This document shows positions 53,289-64,000 of a DNA stretch of 64,000 nucleotides, in pieces (the stretch's first letter is position 1; every line of letters starts with the position of its first letter). A program made the position numbers and the translations under genes. Source of the DNA: Torymus aiolomorphi (Eukaryota > Arthropoda > Insecta > Hymenoptera > Torymidae). The notes under the pieces are model-generated. The model did not search any database, was not told the origin of the DNA, and worked only from the letters and a program-made list of their open reading frames with translations. The stretch lies in the NCBI GenBank assembly GCA_036365515.1, contig CM070873.1, positions 28,316,085 to 28,380,084 on the forward strand, written 5' to 3'.

Positions 53289-55040
53289 GTCTGACAATGC
53301 GAATAATCGCAATTTGATCTGATAAAAACTGGATTAGAAATTTTTTACAACAACTAATTTGCTTTTTATTAACCATTTTCAACTTCAATAGTATCTACGA
53401 TCGTCATTATACCTGCTATTAATTATTTTTAAGCCCCAGAAACAGCACGCCATACCCGCCTCGAAAAAAAAATGCACGATCATCGAAGGACGTTTATAGC
53501 GCCCCAGACTTATTACACGCTCTCCCTTTAGCGCGCTCTCTCTCTCTCTCTCTCTCTCACACAGTAACGACGCCATTAGACGAACTTTTATTGTCTCGGA
53601 CAGCCATAAAATTAGCGCTAGTGAACACTATACACGCGCGCAGACTTTTTTCTCCGACGGCCGGAAAAAACGCGGATTGCGGCATGCGTATAAATTCGTT
53701 TGACTTCGCCTGGTAATTAGACCGATTATGCACATCTCTCGATGCCGCGTAAGTTCGCGGAAGTATCTCTCTCTCTCGGCCGCGTATATACGAAATTGTA
53801 CGGAGTTGCGCAAGTGTCCGTCGTAAATTAATTTGACTCGAGTTGCGCGCTCGCGCGCGAATTATAAATTCATTAGAGCGCTGCGCTTTTTGCGTGATTA
53901 TCTATAGATATTAAATAAATATTACTAAATGTTTCTATAATTTTGTTTAAGAGTTCCAACTATACTTGGATAATAAAAATGTAAAATTTTTGTCGTTCTA
54001 TATTGTCTTTTTTGTTATGAAAACGAAACATTTTTTTTACATATTTTAATGGAAATATATGCATAAAAATACACGCTTTTACGTAGTAAATATAAAAGCG
54101 AAAAGTCAGTGCGCGCACACTGACGTGAAGTCGATAATCCTCGTGCATTTTGAAATCCCTGAAAAATCAATGAGACTTAAGTTTTAAAGCCCTGAAATAT
54201 TCTGCATACATACCGATGGTCGAAAAGCATCAAGTAAAAAGGTACGAATAATGCACTCTTCCCGCAGCGTTTTATAAGCGCGCGCGAAATAAAAGTCGCT
54301 CGAAAGTTTTGAATGTCCCGTTGTGTAACGCGCGCGTGTCTCGCTCGAGAAAGTCTGCGCTATAATACATTTTGTTTAACAAAATATACGTATAATATCA
54401 CAATAATACCACAATGATATCACAACGGCAAAGAATCTCGCTCCTCCGTTAAAATGTTAAAAATTTATTTTTCATTTTCGTCCTCATACGCGTATATTAC
54501 ACAGCCGAAAGTGAGTTTTACAATTCAGCCTTGCGGGGGGATGGGAGTGGAGGGGCAATATATAGTGAATATCAATCAAGAGCCCGCAGAGCGTATGAAT
54601 ATGTAAGCTCTGCCCGTTGCGCTGTATATTGCATCGGGGATTTTTCGAGCCCAGCTGCGCATGCGTCTATATGTGAGAGTATCCCTTTCCTCTCGTTATC
54701 GAAACAATTAAATGCACTCGAAATATGCTGCCGACCGTCCCTTTAAGGTAGCCGCTTTCTCTGTGTGTATGCAATTTCATATCCGTGGGGGATTGTACTT
54801 TTTTAGCGATTCTTTTATTATAAAGGCGATAACAGAGTATTGAGGCAGGGCCTTTGGATAAGCAAATATAAAATTTCATGAAAATTTTATTTCCATAGTC
54901 GTTAAAAAAGCAAGATTTTTTTGTTTTGATTGGTTGTTTAGCATTTTGAAGGTGACGTAAAATGTCGAGGGAAATATTAATGGTGAAAATGATTTATTGT
55001 TCAACAAATAAAATTGTTGGTAGTCAATAGATAAGTCAGT
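53289..55040. other. Non-coding stretch with CpG patches
   Basis: CT tract at about 53536-53560, CpG patches at about 53620-53870 and 54270-54350. No gene or RNA is recognised. Confidence 0.4.
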
Positions 55041-55623
55041 GCCCCTACAAATTAACAGTACACACAAATCATTCAAATCTAACAAAATAAAAGTCACTAA
55101 ATTTTATCCATCGTCTATTAACCTGATGCGCACTGAAACTGGAATAAACTCTTTCAGTATACGAGGTGCGCACCTTTGGAACTCTCTGCCTACTGAGGTT
55201 AGAAATCTTCCATCGCTCAGCGGGATTAAAACTGCTCTGAGAAGGCACTTTCTTACACTAGACTAGCCACTTACGAAATAGGCGACTTCTATACATTCAA
55301 TTATTATGTGTCGTCCCATTTACACTGTATTTATTTATTTATTTATTTGAATGAATGTATTTATTAGCGTAAGTGGTGAGTCTGAATGTACAATTATTAG
55401 TTTTAAGTTTACTTGTTTACTTTTTGGCTCCCTGACTAAGTCAGTGGTATTTTTAAATGTATTTCTAGTCAATTAAGCTTCTGGCTGTGATATCACTAAT
55501 TTCTGGTTTTTGACTTACTTTGTAGTATTATTAGTTTTTAAGTATAATGACTGTGATATCCTAAGTTATTTTTACTAAAGAGAAAAAAATCTGAGAAGCG
55601 TAATTGGCTGTGATGTTAGATGT

Positions 55624-55663
<40 letters not shown>

Positions 55664-55770
55664 TATTTATATTTAAATTGTTTTTTATGTCGGCTGTTTT
55701 TTGTATTATATACACGAGTATTATACACCATTTGTAGATCGATTTTTGCAATAAATGACTATTACTATTA
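55041..55770 (+). mobile_element. 5'-truncated LINE 3' end (CR1/jockey-like)
   Basis: A reading frame up to the stop at 55264-55266 encodes the C-terminus typical of LINE reverse transcriptase proteins: INLMRTETGINSFSIRGAHL followed by WNSLP, VRNLPSLSGIKTALRRHFL and the end. A 3' UTR of about 500 bp follows, with TATT repeats (about 55328-55349), an A36 tract at 55626-55661, an AATAAA signal near 55752 and a CTATTACTATTA terminal repeat. The 5' break near 55041 is approximate and no target-site duplication was found. Heavy 5' truncation is the usual outcome of target-primed insertion. Whether it belongs to the same family as the LINE at 5.8-9.6 kb cannot be tested, since that copy lacks this part. 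Confidence 0.75.
55626..55661. repeat. A36 tract
   Basis: Uninterrupted run of 36 A within the LINE 3' UTR. It could alternatively be an internal poly(A) tail marking the real 3' end. Confidence 0.9.
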
Positions 55771-58380
55771 ACAATTTCCCTTTTTCCATTTAAACAAACT
55801 CTTTTCCGACCTCCACTGTAAATAAATCCCCTCCCGAAACACTAACCTTTTCTAATTCCGCGCAGCGAAATTCCTTTTAATTCCAGAGCAAACAGTTTAA
55901 CCGCCTCTTAACCCCCTTAACCTCCTGTGCGCGCACTCCCTCCACACATAGACCGAGAGAGAAGAAAAAAGCGGCCGCCTCTCCCCATTGTAAAATAAAT
56001 TCGCGGTGCGCTTGCCGAGGTGGAAATTACGCGCGCTCATATACACACACTCGCGCGCGCGCGCACGCGTTTTACAGCGACATCGCTCACAAACGGCAGG
56101 AGCAGCCGTCCATGCGTTCATTCCGCGACTCGTATAACGCGGAGAGAGAGAGAGAGACGGAGAAATACCCGACGCGCGCGCGATGCCATGAAACTTAAAT
56201 TTCCTCGGTGAAACGGCGGTTTAGAAATTCCTAAGATATCTCTCTCTGTCTGCAGTTTATCTCTGTGCGCAGGAGCTGCTGCTGCTGCTGCTGCTGCTTT
56301 ATAGGAGCGTACGCGCGAGTGTTACCCCAACGTAAAACTCGACGGGAGCTGAATTCGCGCTACGCTGTGAAAATCTACCCCCCCCCATCCTGTACCTCGG
56401 AAGCGCGGCGAAACAGTCGTGAGTTTTGAGAGACCCTCGCTGCATGTGTCTAGTTTCATCGTAGTTTGTCGGCGATGTCGTTGGATGGATGGTTAGGGAA
56501 GAAATTTTTGTTTTAATTGATTCGCAGCTTTTGCTGATTAATGGCGGAACTTGTTTGATGTAGGAAAATTTGGAAGTTTTTAGTATTTTGAGTCATTTTA
56601 AATATTGGAATAAAAATAATAATTATAATAATAATTTCATTTTAAATTTGGAATAAATCTAAACAAATCGGAAATATTATTCATTTAATTTAGTCATATC
56701 ATCTTCCAAACAGTTTTTCAAGATAGATAAAATCATCAGCAAAAAATAGCTACGCCTCTTGTTACCAGACTTCGTTAAAAAAAAACTACTCAAGAATAAT
56801 TAAACAGCCCAGAAAACTTGAGAAATTTAAAATTTCTCCTCCACCCTTTTCTTCGTTCCCAGCTACGAAAGAACCGTCAGTCTCTTTCCCCATCGCCTTT
56901 TCCTTTCTCATTCCTCTTCCACTTGCGCACGAAAATACTTCTACGCCGAGTTGCGCCGTTGGAAAAGGTTAGCTGATTCTCGAAGGCTATCTTCTCCTGG
57001 TGGTAAACTGCCCTCGGGCACTGCGCGGACGCCAGTTTGGCGAGATGCCCGTGTTTTGCGAGTGAAATGGGTCTTTCAGGGTTCGGGCGCGCGTCGAGGT
57101 CGGAGTTTTGATATCACCCCGCTTGTTTTTGCTAGAGCTCATGGAAAATTGTAGAGGATGGAAAAAAAGGAGGAAGGAAGGGTTTTAATGTAAAGTTAAG
57201 GGTAAGAGAGATTTTATCTTTGTGGTCGGAAATTCAGGTAGTTAATGGCTCGACTTCTGTTCATTCAATATTTCTTACTCCATCACACCCATCTAATTTC
57301 GAAAAGTAGATGATAAAAAGAGATTTTTACATAAAAGATTGGTTTATCAAATTCATTATTTACAAAAATAATGAATATTTGCTTCAAAAATTCTCGTTTA
57401 AATATTCGCATACAAAAGGATGCAATATCACAAACACAAAATATCACCGGCTAGATTATTCCATAGATTATTATTATTATTCCACGTTTTAGGCCACTAC
57501 ACGCGGAATTAAATTTAGTTCTTCCGTTCGCCAGCGAAACGCTAACATTTGTTTACGCATTTATCGGAAATCCATCCGCGAAGATTATCAATTTCAATCG
57601 AACGCCTCGCGTGTACGCTCACTCTCTCGAGTGGCCGAGATTACCCGGAAATTTCGAACGATTTCGAGAACGCGCAACAAACTCTCGATCGAGTATCTCC
57701 TGTGCGCCGCTGCACGTTAAATATCCACTCGATGTGCAGCCGCGCCTCCCCCGGCGAATTTTTCCCTAATGGAGTAGAAAATCATCGACAATAGCCTACC
57801 TCAACCTCTCCTCCCTCGTACCGAATAGTCATCGTTACGAAAACGCAAGCACGCACGCTTGTGTTTTTCGCCGCGGCGCACGTTCCTCTGCATGCACACA
57901 CACACACACACACGTGCGTCAATTATTTCGATTATTACCCCTTCCGCTCGAGTGGCGCTCGCGGAATGCGAAAAAAAAATGGAGAACCCCACCGCTGCGT
58001 CCCCTTTTTCCCGCGAAGAGTAGAGAGAGGGCCAATCAAACCGTCATTTGTAATCAATTAAAAGCCAATAAACCGTGCGCTGATTGGCCGCTGCGCGCAA
58101 TAATAGCGGGTTATTAGCGTGCGAGCGGGGGAGTTTATTTAGGGGTATATCCGGAACATTTTTCCATCGGGGGGGGGGAGCGTACATACGCGCGCGGGAG
58201 TCGAGGATCGTTAATCAGCGCGGGGAGAGGACGCGCGCGTTGTGGGACTTGCGAAGGAACCGCGGTTGGCAACGCAAGCGCCGATGGGTTAGGTTAAGAG
58301 AGGCTGTCTAGTGGGATTTTAGTCGAGGATTTCGACGGCTATATAAGAGATGATTAAGAGTGTTTAGCTGTTTGATATTA
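55771..58380. other. Non-coding stretch with CpG islands
   Basis: CpG islands at about 55910-56450 (with a GCT repeat near 56275-56299), 56940-57120, 57580-57780 and 57840-58280, with a CA tract near 57895-57913. No domain-bearing frame. Confidence 0.35.
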
Positions 58381-58867
58381 TCCCATATAGCACCCATTCT
58401 TTACACAATATTGTGAAAATATTGTTTTGTAAGATTTGTCAGATTTATTTGTATTGTATAATTATGATTCTTTACCAAACCCTTGGACAATATTGTGGCG
58501 TTATTTCCTTTTTTTTTTATTATTTTTGCAAATTCAGTTTTCAGTTTAAATTATTTTTTTCAACATTGACCGAAAATAATATCCTTAAAAATTGAAAAAT
58601 GACACTTACATTTTTGGGCAATATTGGATAACTTTGCAGCAATATTGCTCATAACATTGTAGCAATATGATAACAATGTTACAAAAAATAATTCGCACTA
58701 AAAATTTAATTTGAAAAAATAATGAAAAAACGGAAATAATGTCTTGTGACAATATTGCCCAAGGGTTTTATAAAGAGTCGTAATCCTTATACAATATTAA
58801 TGAATCTACCGAATCTTATAAAACAATATTTTCACAATATTGTATAAATAATAGGTGCTATATGGGA
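58381..58867. mobile_element. 0.49-kb foldback element rich in CAATATTG
   Basis: Inverted arms of about 210 bp start with TCCCATATAGCACC (58381) and end with GGTGCTATATGGGA (58867). Inner blocks ACAATATTGTGAAAATATTGTTTT, AACCCTTGGxCAATATTGT and TTATTTCC pair across the centre near 58620. The palindromic word CAATATTG or a near variant recurs about eight times through the element. It has no coding capacity and no certain target-site duplication. It is a non-autonomous DNA transposon of unknown superfamily. Confidence 0.7.
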
Positions 58868-61800
58868 TTGTACGTACGTCGAATAAATTACATGCACATT
58901 TGCATATTTTTTTCTCTATTAGATACACTTTTGTAAAAGTTGTTTAAACTATAATCCATAAAGAAATACTCAAATTCGAGTAGCAAAATGTGCATTTCAT
59001 TCAGGTGAATTACTGATTAGGATTTCGTTTTGGGTTACAGGACAACGTTATCGTAACATTTATAAAAGTAAACAAACATGTGGAAAGTAGGATTCATTCT
59101 GATCCCGATGATACATTCCGTGCACAGAATGCATTAACGACAACACTTCAATTTCTCCTTCTTGTTATTGGTTTTTCTAAAAACCATCGCAAGTACGCAT
59201 CAAACAAATTTTAAACAAATTTTCTTGCCCGCGCGCAGCCTCCATAATTCAAGGAAAAAATGCAAACTGAAATTGAATTCTGGCTATATGCGAACGGCGC
59301 GCGCGCGGCCGGCGGCGAAAATTGAGGATTATATAACAGGAGAGAGAGAGAGCACGCGGGTAAAACATTCCGTTTGATATATCGGCTTATTTGATGATGA
59401 TTCTTGATGACAGTCCCATTCGTCAGTAATTCGCGCCGGTCACCGAAAAAGCTTCCTATGCGCGTATATGGCATCACTCTCTCGCTCTCCCTTTACATTT
59501 GTCAAAGTGAAGCGTGTAATTTATTTAATACAATTTTGATCGTACGCCCGCCGGGAAAGTATATTGGTTCCCGATGGAAATGCATTTGAGCGGGCTAAGT
59601 GTAATATTCGCTCGTCCACGACTATGCGGACATAATGTCAGTCAGTGTATTGGTTGTCAAAATTTTGCACTTTTGATTTATGAATTTAATAGGACTTTTT
59701 CCATTTTGTTCTCTACTTCCAAAAATATTTTTTAAATTAATATTTTTTTTTATAAATTGACGAATGACTGTTCACGAATTTATTTAATTTCGGTACATTA
59801 TTCATTGTGCAGGTATCATGTTTCCAACATCACCAGTGCCACAGAATATTGAAATTTCGTTACAACTTCGTCCGGTATCACTGCACATACTCTTTTAGAA
59901 ATACTGCATCGTATCCCTCGCATTACTCGCCATATGTAATTCTAATAATTCCAGGACTCATCATCGCGCGCTCACATCAAAATTGCATTAACCTCCCCGA
60001 TAACTAAATTACCAACCGCGGCGTCGACCCATCTATTAATCTACCTCTCTCTCTTTGCGCGCGCGCCTAAACCACTGCGATATCCAACCATATCCGTCAA
60101 ATTTTTCCAGCGCGTCCCTTTGCAGTCGTACGCAATTACCGCCGGTCATTGGTACGCGCGCGCGCGCGCTCATGGCTATCGGTTAAAACCCGATTTATCT
60201 AAATATCTAATCAACGTACTCTCGCGTTGTCTCTCTCGTGTTCCCCGCCACGATGTGAAAGCACGCTGCAATTAGACGGCCATCGATTATACACGCGCCG
60301 ACGCATCTCACTTTGGGATAGCAACGCGCACCGGACTTTACGCTCCTCGGCCTCGTGGAAGACGCGGAATTGCGTGCAGTCTTTGTGATGTTGGCAAAGG
60401 CAAGAGAGAGAGAGATAGGCGATCGTTTCGATGGCGATTGTAGAGAGGCGGTTGTTGGGGGATGAGCGTGATAGGTTGGTGGAGAAGAGAGGAAGAGATG
60501 AAGATGGAAAGACAAAGATTTGGTTTGGAGTTTGGAATTACTTTGTGTATTGGGGAATCGGTTTGATAATTTCGGAATTCGATAATTGGGACATGATTGA
60601 GTGACGCTGTTTTACAGAACTTTTAGATAATGAAATACTATGGTTTTCTTTAACAGATCTATTTTGATAGAACGAAAGAATTCTTTGAATTTCGCCTGGG
60701 AACGAACCTAGGCCCTTCACAAAACAAAACATGTGACCTTCCTCTAAGCAGCTATCAATCTAATCTAAAAGCCGGTTGCAGTAACAATTCTATTAGAACC
60801 AAACCTCGTTACTCTTAAAACAAATTGTTCTCTCTCTGATGCAAACCAAACACCGCTCACCGCACAAAATCAGCCGCCAACGACCGGCAGCGCGGGACTC
60901 CCGAGGACAGGGAAAAATTCCCCTCTTTCGCCATTCACCACTTAACGGTCCCATCCATCCACCCACCCACCCACCACTTAGCTCTAATTCACACTATAGC
61001 CAATTGAATCGACCTTGAGCCTCGCGCGCTTACACTCGCGCGAAACGACCTTTCCCACCGGGGCAAAAACCCAGTGTAATCTCCTGGCCGCAGTGGGGAT
61101 TATCAGCGATATATGCACACTTACATACGCACACACATACACGTGTCGGTGTTACGCGATCTCGTGCGAAAGAGAAAGGTGGTGCGTGCGCGCGCGCACG
61201 AGAGCGTAATTAAATTAGAAACGCGGACTTGTGCCATAGCCTGCTAATGCCCGGCGTTTCGTGTAATTCGCCGGTACGCATACGGGCGCGCGTGACATGT
61301 TAATGTGAGAATTGGAACAATGCAGAGGAGAGAGGTTCTCAGTCTGGAATTAGAACGGTCCTGGCATTTTCGGCTCGGCGTTAGAAGATGATGCTACCCG
61401 CTATTGTAGGTGTAATAATTATTTGATCTCGGAGAGAGCACTGCAATTATTTTAAGCGCGAGATTATACGTCTTCGAATTGTAAGTATAATGTTGTAATA
61501 GAGTCGTTTAACTTAATTACATTCATCGGATTGCCAATGGTGAATTGCATTTGTCGTACAAAGCGATTGCCTCGCGAACAATTTATATATATACACACAC
61601 TCGTTGAGACTCGCACACGTGCGTACATGAGTAAACACGAGTTATTAAAAGAATTCTTCTCTTACATAATGGCAAAATTATATGTTGAGATATAAGTTGA
61701 GTTTTGCAATGATAAAAATCACCGCCACTTTTCATAACCGTATAGCTTCCTCTTGCTTAAGCTACAATTTGCACCGCGGTATGTATGTAGTTTAACGTTG

Positions 61801-62344
61801 AATATACATAAACGGGCATTAAATTGCAACAAAATTAGATAGATGGGAAATTGAATTTGTAAATAGTTGAATATGTAAATTATAGGACTGCACAAGGGCT
61901 AACAGTTGATTAAAGGCTTCTTACAAAGTGCGCAATAATTAATCCAATAATTTTGATCACTAAAATAGCCCCGTATAATGACCAGTTACTGAACAGGTCT
62001 CATAGTATTAGTTTTAATCTCCTTAATGAATGAAAGTTTACATTGTAAATTGATAAATGTTCACATTACGAAAAATCTGCCTTATACAACATTTCTGTAA
62101 AGATAGAAGCACCTCAATTTTTATCAAACCCAGGATACTAAAATTTTCAATATTCAAAAACGTCCTCCTCCCATCATCCTTCTCATCCTCCTTTCCACCC
62201 AAAGTCTTAGACATATCGATCGAGAGATCGTCCCTCTCTCTCTCTCTCTTCCTCTTACAGCCTCTCTGCGTGCAAAAGCCGCGCACTTCAGATCAAAGAC
62301 ACGCCACTGCCGCGGCGCGCTGCAGCAGTGACGTTAATGCAGCG

Positions 62345-62346
<2 letters not shown>
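58868..62346. other. Non-coding stretch with CpG islands
   Basis: CpG islands at about 59280-59350, 60050-60370, 60880-60960, 61010-61300 and 62280-62340. A CACCCACC-type tract lies near 60956-60975. No gene or RNA gene is recognised. Confidence 0.35.

Positions 62347-62422
<76 letters not shown>
62347..62422. repeat. (TC)n microsatellite
   Basis: Perfect TC array of about 38 units inside a CpG island. A Ser-Leu frame through it is a repeat artefact. Confidence 0.95.
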
Positions 62423-62423
<1 letters not shown>

Positions 62424-64000
62424 ACTACGCGCTAGCGATTCGATTAGAGCCAGGGCTGCGCGCGCCCATTACCGTCATCCTTCGTTCCGCACTTACGTGT
62501 AACCTTCGCACGCGCGCCCTTTGCGTGTCAGGACCACGGAAAATCCGCAGGCTGCGGTGATGTGGTAAAGCCTGCGGGTTTTCGAGGTGGAACATTGAAA
62601 TATAGGGATTTTTAGATGGGGAAATTGTGGATTTTAAAATGCGGTGAGGTTAACGCGGTTATTCAGGTCACCCAGGTAGTAGCGATCTGCTATCGATATG
62701 TCGAGTTTCTTTACTTTCGAATAGAGGTGTGAATGAAAGTTTATGGTATTTTAATGTAGTCTCCTTGGTACTGGCAACATTGACTAGCATTGCAGTGTAA
62801 AATGTAACTTCGATCATGAATGATTGCTCTAAATTGCAGAAGATCTGTCCGAGAATCATCAATCCGATGTGTGCTGCCTCTTCATTGCGATTATCTGCTT
62901 TCGTTTTAAAAGTGCACTGCGATTAAGCTGCCAACAAGTCCATCATCTGTTGGACTACTTTCTTCTTACCGTCTTGTGCAATACTTTCGTATGCATCGTG
63001 TTGTTTAATCGATCGCTGATCTTATCAGAAGTAGTGCACTACCTGTGGCTGTAAAGTCTATTACATCAGAGGATGCTCGGTCGATGACTCTTTAATTACG
63101 TGTTATTGAGTTAATTTTCTATACTGTGTACCGGTATCGTTTCGTTAATGATACCATCATCAATTTTATTTTATATAAGCTATTAGAATGTGTGATTATT
63201 AGAATGCTTGAAGGGAAGTGGAACAAAATTACTGGCTACAATATTATATTTCACACATTCCACACAATAGATCGGGGGCGTCTTAAAAATCCGCATAAAA
63301 TAGTGTGTTATGTTCAAAATGTAGATTTTTTTATGATTCTATTCCTTTTAGTGCTTAAATACTGCCAATAATTTATTGATAGAAATCTATTCAAAAACCT
63401 AATCACCAAACTCTCATTATTACTAGTAATAAAGTTAGTTATTTTTATTGAAAAAATAAACGACGTTGATCTTGTAAATTCAATATCCACAAGGAAATCT
63501 TGACAAATAATAATTTTTAATGCTCACGATTTAACAAATACATCCACAATACACACACGCGACATTCAATTTACCACTTCCGTACATATCGATTTCAAAA
63601 TCTCAACCCCATGACCAATCTTCCTCATCGAAAGCATCTTACACCAGCTGCAATTCGCCGACTAAACTACCACTCTGGCGCCCCCTAAATCCGGGCATTT
63701 TTCCGCGCCGAGTGTTCGCGCTGTAAAGTTCGCGGTTCGACAAGTTAGTCAGTTGCGTCTTAGCTGGGCGAAGCGCAAGTGGTCGGGCGCTAATGGAGAA
63801 GTTCATCAGCCACCACCGCCGCTGCCACCGCCGTATACCCCGAGACAAATCCGATCTTGCGCATGATGCTATCGCCGCGACGAACGCGTCTGTACGTATA
63901 GTCGTGCGTCTTTTTGTAGGCGAGGAGTTTGGAGGGATCGATGGGGTGGGTCTAGATATATCGAAAGGCTGATAGTTAGAAGCCTCATCCTTCAAAAAAT
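62423..64000. other. Non-coding stretch ending in a CpG island
   Basis: A CpG patch at 62423-62530, then AT-rich DNA, then a CpG- and CCACCGCC-rich island at about 63650-63920. The 118-residue minus-strand frame at 63639-63995 has no domain and lies in the island. No gene is supported. Confidence 0.35.

Noticed and set aside
62057..62560. 167-residue frame with Ser-Leu repeat
   Set aside because: Largely the TC microsatellite plus CpG-rich flanks.

Overview
The window looks like nuclear DNA of an insect, most likely a hymenopteran such as a parasitoid wasp. This rests on its texture: AT-rich DNA broken every 1-3 kb by short islands full of CGCG runs, many GA/CT, TA and GT microsatellites, insect-type LINE fragments, short inverted-repeat DNA elements, and a small cluster of identical tRNA-Lys genes. 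There is no bacterial gene layout. Nearly all open reading frames are short, low-complexity or CpG-driven, and are not genes. The species cannot be fixed from the sequence alone.

Layout. 0-4 kb: CpG-rich islands and a roughly 190-bp tandem repeat. 4.0-4.5 kb: a 5S-rRNA-derived SINE with a 21-bp target-site duplication. 5.8-9.6 kb: a decayed LINE on the minus strand (ORF1 with zinc knuckles, then ORF2 with endonuclease and the first part of reverse transcriptase). It lacks its 3' half, and a 375-bp palindromic TTAA element sits inside its endonuclease. 10.1-15.0 kb: four identical tRNA-Lys(CTT) genes, three minus and one plus. Between them lie a 0.42-kb inverted-repeat element, a cluster of hairpins and one weak exon candidate. 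15.6 kb: a plausible first coding exon with a signal peptide on the plus strand, ending at a strong splice donor. 22.7-23.3 kb: a foldback element with a single-arm relative at 45.6-45.9 kb. 28.5 kb: a second plausible signal-peptide exon, on the minus strand. 34.6-36.3 kb: a very large foldback element (about 1.65 kb) whose centre is a near-perfect hairpin with a GAGCGAAGCGA loop. 44.2-44.5 kb: a 177-bp-period tandem duplication. 53.1-53.3 kb: a 146-bp PIF/Harbinger-like MITE. 55.0-55.8 kb: the 3' end of a second LINE. 58.4-58.9 kb: a foldback element rich in CAATATTG.

The window therefore reads as intergenic or long-intron DNA carrying many non-autonomous transposable elements, with the first exons of at most a few large-intron genes. 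The two signal-peptide exon calls are inference from splice and hydrophobicity signals; no further exon of either gene could be joined with confidence. The most secure calls are the four tRNAs, the LINE, the 5S SINE, the TTAA element and the Harbinger-type MITE.
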